DNA of 64,000 bases from Sphingomonas panacis. Lineage in GTDB: Bacteria; Pseudomonadota; Alphaproteobacteria; Sphingomonadales; Sphingomonadaceae. The translations under genes were made by a program, and so were the position numbers. Below, in pieces: positions 62,100-64,000 of the stretch (position 1 is the stretch's first letter; each line of letters starts with the position of its first letter). The stretch is taken from NCBI RefSeq assembly GCF_001717955.1, contig NZ_CP014168.1, forward strand, positions 2,327,501-2,391,500. The letters are read 5' to 3'. A model generated the notes under the pieces. That model did no database searches. It worked only from the letters and a program-made list of their open reading frames with translations, and had not been told where the DNA came from.

Positions 62100-63125
62100 A
62101 TGAACAAACGCGTTGGCACGATGAAGACCGGGCGCGTGACGTTGCATGACGTCGCGGCGGCCGCCGGCGTGTCGAAGTCCACTGTGTCGCGTGTTCTCGA
62201 CGAACGGTTGCCGCAATCGGACGGCGAGACGGCGCTACGCGTGCGGCAAGTCGCCGCCGACATGGGCTATTTTCGCGATCTTTCCGCAGCGAGCCTAAGA
62301 CGCGGCAAGACGATGGCGGTCGGGGTGATCGTACCACGCCTCACGGACACCGTCATGGCGATGCTCTACGAGGCTCTGGCAAAGGCATGCGCGCGTACCG
62401 GACGGTTCGCGATCGTCGCCACCACCGACGACCGGCCTGGTGCCGATCGCGCGGCGGCGGACTCGCTCCTCCGGCGCGGCATCGATGGGCTCGTTCTGGC
62501 GACCGCGCGCGACGGCGACGATTTCGCCGCCGAGCTGGTCGAACGCGATGTGTCGTTCGTGCTCGCGCTCAGGACCGACGGGAAGAGCCTGTCGTCGGTC
62601 GGAGACGATAGGCTCGGGGGCTATCTCGCCGCCCGCCATCTGCTCGATCTTGGCCATCGCCGGATCGGCCTGATCGCCGGCCCCGACTATGCGTCGAGTT
62701 CGCGTGGTCGCGTCGAGGGGTATCGGCAGGCTTTGCTAGAAGCGGGCGTGGCGATCGACGAGGATATCATCGTCAGTTCGACCTTCGGCATCGATGCCGG
62801 CGCGGTGGCAGCGGCGCAGTTGATGGACGCAGCCAATCCGCCGTCCGCGATCTTTGCAGTCAACGACAATACGGCGATCGGTGCGCTCTCCACACTGGCG
62901 CGGCGCGGCATCGTGGTCCCGGGAGATGTTTCGGTTGTCGGTTACAACGATATTCCCATCGTCAGTCACCTGCCTACGGCACTAACAACCATACGGGTTC
63001 CCTTCGACCAGATTGCGGTCGCCGCGCTCGACTTGCTCGACGGTATCGGGCGTGACGAAGACCGCCTTCGCGTGGCAACACCCACGCTTATTCCCCGCGA
63101 TTCAACAGCTCCAGTGAGAGTGTGA
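62100..63125 (+). CDS. LacI-family transcriptional repressor
   Basis: A 341-residue regulator. HTH and hinge: VTLHDVAAAAGVSKSTVSRV (about 13-32), then LSAASLRRGKTMAVGVIVPR. The periplasmic-binding-like effector domain shows GIDGLVLATARDGDD, YLAARHLLDLGHRRIGLIAG, AIFAVNDNTAIGALSTLARR and GDVSVVGYNDIPIVSHLPTA. ATG 62100 gives the standard N-terminus; the open frame reaches 61983 but would cover the operator. It likely represses the divergent aldolase and perhaps the transporter and porin genes until a sugar-acid inducer binds. Confidence 0.92.
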   Translation: MNKRVGTMKTGRVTLHDVAAAAGVSKSTVSRVLDERLPQSDGETALRVRQVAADMGYFRDLSAASLRRGKTMAVGVIVPRLTDTVMAMLYEALAKACARTGRFAIVATTDDRPGADRAAADSLLRRGIDGLVLATARDGDDFAAELVERDVSFVLALRTDGKSLSSVGDDRLGGYLAARHLLDLGHRRIGLIAGPDYASSSRGRVEGYRQALLEAGVAIDEDIIVSSTFGIDAGAVAAAQLMDAANPPSAIFAVNDNTAIGALSTLARRGIVVPGDVSVVGYNDIPIVSHLPTALTTIRVPFDQIAVAALDLLDGIGRDEDRLRVATPTLIPRDSTAPVRV

Positions 63126-63474
63126 GCGAGGCTGGATCGTCCGCCATCGACGCAGAGGCCTTCGGGATCGGCCGCTTTCAAGGTCGTTAGTCGTCGTGTT
63201 CTAAGGCTAGGATTAGACGGCTGCTGACCACATCTTGACCACGCGCGGACGACCGCGCCCTCGAGAAATGACGTTCGCACCGGCGCAAGCCAAGGTCTTG
63301 GCGTCGGCGCTCTACCGCCAGACGCGCAAAGAAACGGGAATGGCGGTTCTCAGCGGAATCTGCCATTCACGCGCTAGTCGCGGAACGGCTTGAGTTGGTC
63401 GCGAACTGCTAAAACCGGACGGTCCGTACCTTCGCCGCCGATCCACAGGCCCGACTAGCCACGCTTTGGCTGTG
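63126..63474. other. Gene-free stretch near the right edge
   Basis: No gene supported. GCCGATCCACAG at 63437-63448 matches the end of the MITE-like repeat (50250-50261) and may be a relic of an IS21-type end. Confidence 0.4.
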
Positions 63475-63518
63475 TCACCAGTGTCACTTTACCTGCGCGG
63501 GTAAAGTGACACTGGTGA
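63475..63518. repeat. Perfect 19-bp inverted repeat with 6-base loop
   Basis: TCACCAGTGTCACTTTACC (63475-63493) is followed by TGCGCG and its exact complement GGTAAAGTGACACTGGTGA (63500-63518), then TTTTTGTT. It has the form of a strong terminator, but the nearest upstream gene ends 350 bp earlier. It could be an operator or recombination/replication site for the next gene. Confidence 0.75.
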
Positions 63519-63581
63519 TTTTTGTTGGGTCGTATGATTTAGGGGGATTCACAGAGGAATCGCTTGTGCTAGATTCTCGCT

Positions 63582-64000
63582 ATGTTCCACCAAGCCGATC
63601 TGTTTGACCAAATCAAACACGCCCCGCAGGCAGCGGCGCCGCGACCTATCGCGCTGCCAGACCTTGTCGAGCGCGTGTCTCAGGCATCGAGACGTCCCAG
63701 ATATGTTTTCCTCATCCTTAACCTGATCGCGAAGGCCGCAGGAGAGAATGGCAGTCTCGGACCTTATGTCCGAAGCGAAGCCGACCAAGTCCCGGTACGC
63801 GACTGGCTATGCCAGGCGCTTGTACCGCTGGCCCACCGCGACTGTCGCCGAACGGCCATGATTGCAGCGGTCCGGTCGGAGCTGATGGCGAAGGCGGACG
63901 CCTCGGAAAATGCAGGCGATCTGGCTCAGCAGCAGAATGAGGAGATCGAGGCGCGCATCCTGAGATCCGGTCGGACGAATGTAAGCCGGGCGGTATCGGA
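63582..64000 (+). CDS. Unrecognised protein, C-terminus off the window
   Basis: An open frame from ATG 63582 to the window end, 139 complete codons. It starts MFHQADLFDQIKHAPQAAAP, then RYVFLILNLIAKAAGENGSL, VPVRDWLCQALVPLAHRDCR and a polar, Gln/Glu-rich helical stretch (DLAQQQNEEIEARILRSGRT). It appears soluble with no signal peptide. No family is recognised. The only nearby ribosome-binding-like sequence is too far upstream. Its association with the 19-bp inverted repeat suggests a plasmid or mobile-element gene. Confidence 0.55.
   Translation, partial: MFHQADLFDQIKHAPQAAAPRPIALPDLVERVSQASRRPRYVFLILNLIAKAAGENGSLGPYVRSEADQVPVRDWLCQALVPLAHRDCRRTAMIAAVRSELMAKADASENAGDLAQQQNEEIEARILRSGRTNVSRAVS

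Noticed and set aside
1..64000. CRISPR arrays, rRNA or tRNA genes
   Set aside because: No regularly spaced direct repeats, conserved rRNA segments or cloverleaf-like sequences were noticed on reading both strands.

Overview
The window looks like an accessory region or large replicon of an alphaproteobacterium, most likely a sphingomonad (Sphingomonadales). The support is high G+C, three TonB-dependent receptors beside hydrolase genes, a MucR-family regulator, a small conserved protein beginning MDINYLLGREQ, an OprB-type porin cluster, and dense mobile-element debris. The genus cannot be fixed from sequence alone. No rRNA, tRNA or CRISPR array was seen.

Layout. 1-3.9 kb: a tyrosine integrase running off the left edge, a hydrolase/dehydrogenase pair, and a divergent LysR gene cut off beside insertion-sequence debris. 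3.9-24.5 kb: a large catabolic island. It holds a TetR regulator, an amidohydrolase, an FAD-linked 2-hydroxyacid dehydrogenase, an MFS transporter, a TonB receptor, an esterase, a complete heterotetrameric sarcosine oxidase operon (soxBDAG) followed by purU and folD, a second esterase paralogue, a second TonB receptor, and MarR and AraC regulators. Two perfect palindromic operators, each present twice, tie its transcription units together. 24.6-36.3 kb: a MocR/PaiB-like divergent pair, then a peptide- or amide-handling set (beta-propeller amidohydrolase, TonB receptor, Lrp regulator, ornithine cyclodeaminase-like enzyme, amidase). 36.7-39 kb: an MHYT-GGDEF-EAL signalling protein.

39-50.3 kb is a mobile and regulatory zone. 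It contains an IS3 relic and an IS21-family istB gene split by a 2,554-bp serine-recombinase element whose ends can be read to the base. It also holds HU, a MucR variant, an HWE histidine kinase between inverted repeats, a diguanylate cyclase, an IS110-family element and a 187-bp MITE-like repeat. 50.3-57.6 kb: adenine deaminase-like gene, LysR/SDR pair, LysR/aldo-keto reductase/MFS group and a frameshifted integrase. 57.9-63.1 kb: a LacI-controlled set (aldolase, MFS transporter, OprB porin) with a palindromic operator. The right edge has a perfect 19-bp inverted repeat and an unrecognised partial gene.

How it fits together. The main island reads as uptake (TonB receptor, MFS), hydrolysis (amidohydrolase, two esterases), 2-hydroxyacid oxidation (FAD-linked oxidase) and oxidative N-demethylation with tetrahydrofolate-linked one-carbon disposal (SoxBDAG, FolD, PurU). 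That suits a substrate containing an N-methylated amino acid in ester or amide linkage, such as an N-acyl sarcosine or an N-methylated depsipeptide; the substrate is inference. The strongest mobile-element observation is the serine-recombinase element. Joining its two ends in silico, as in an excised circle, fuses a ribosome-binding site and ATG at its right end in frame to a start-less ORF at its left end.
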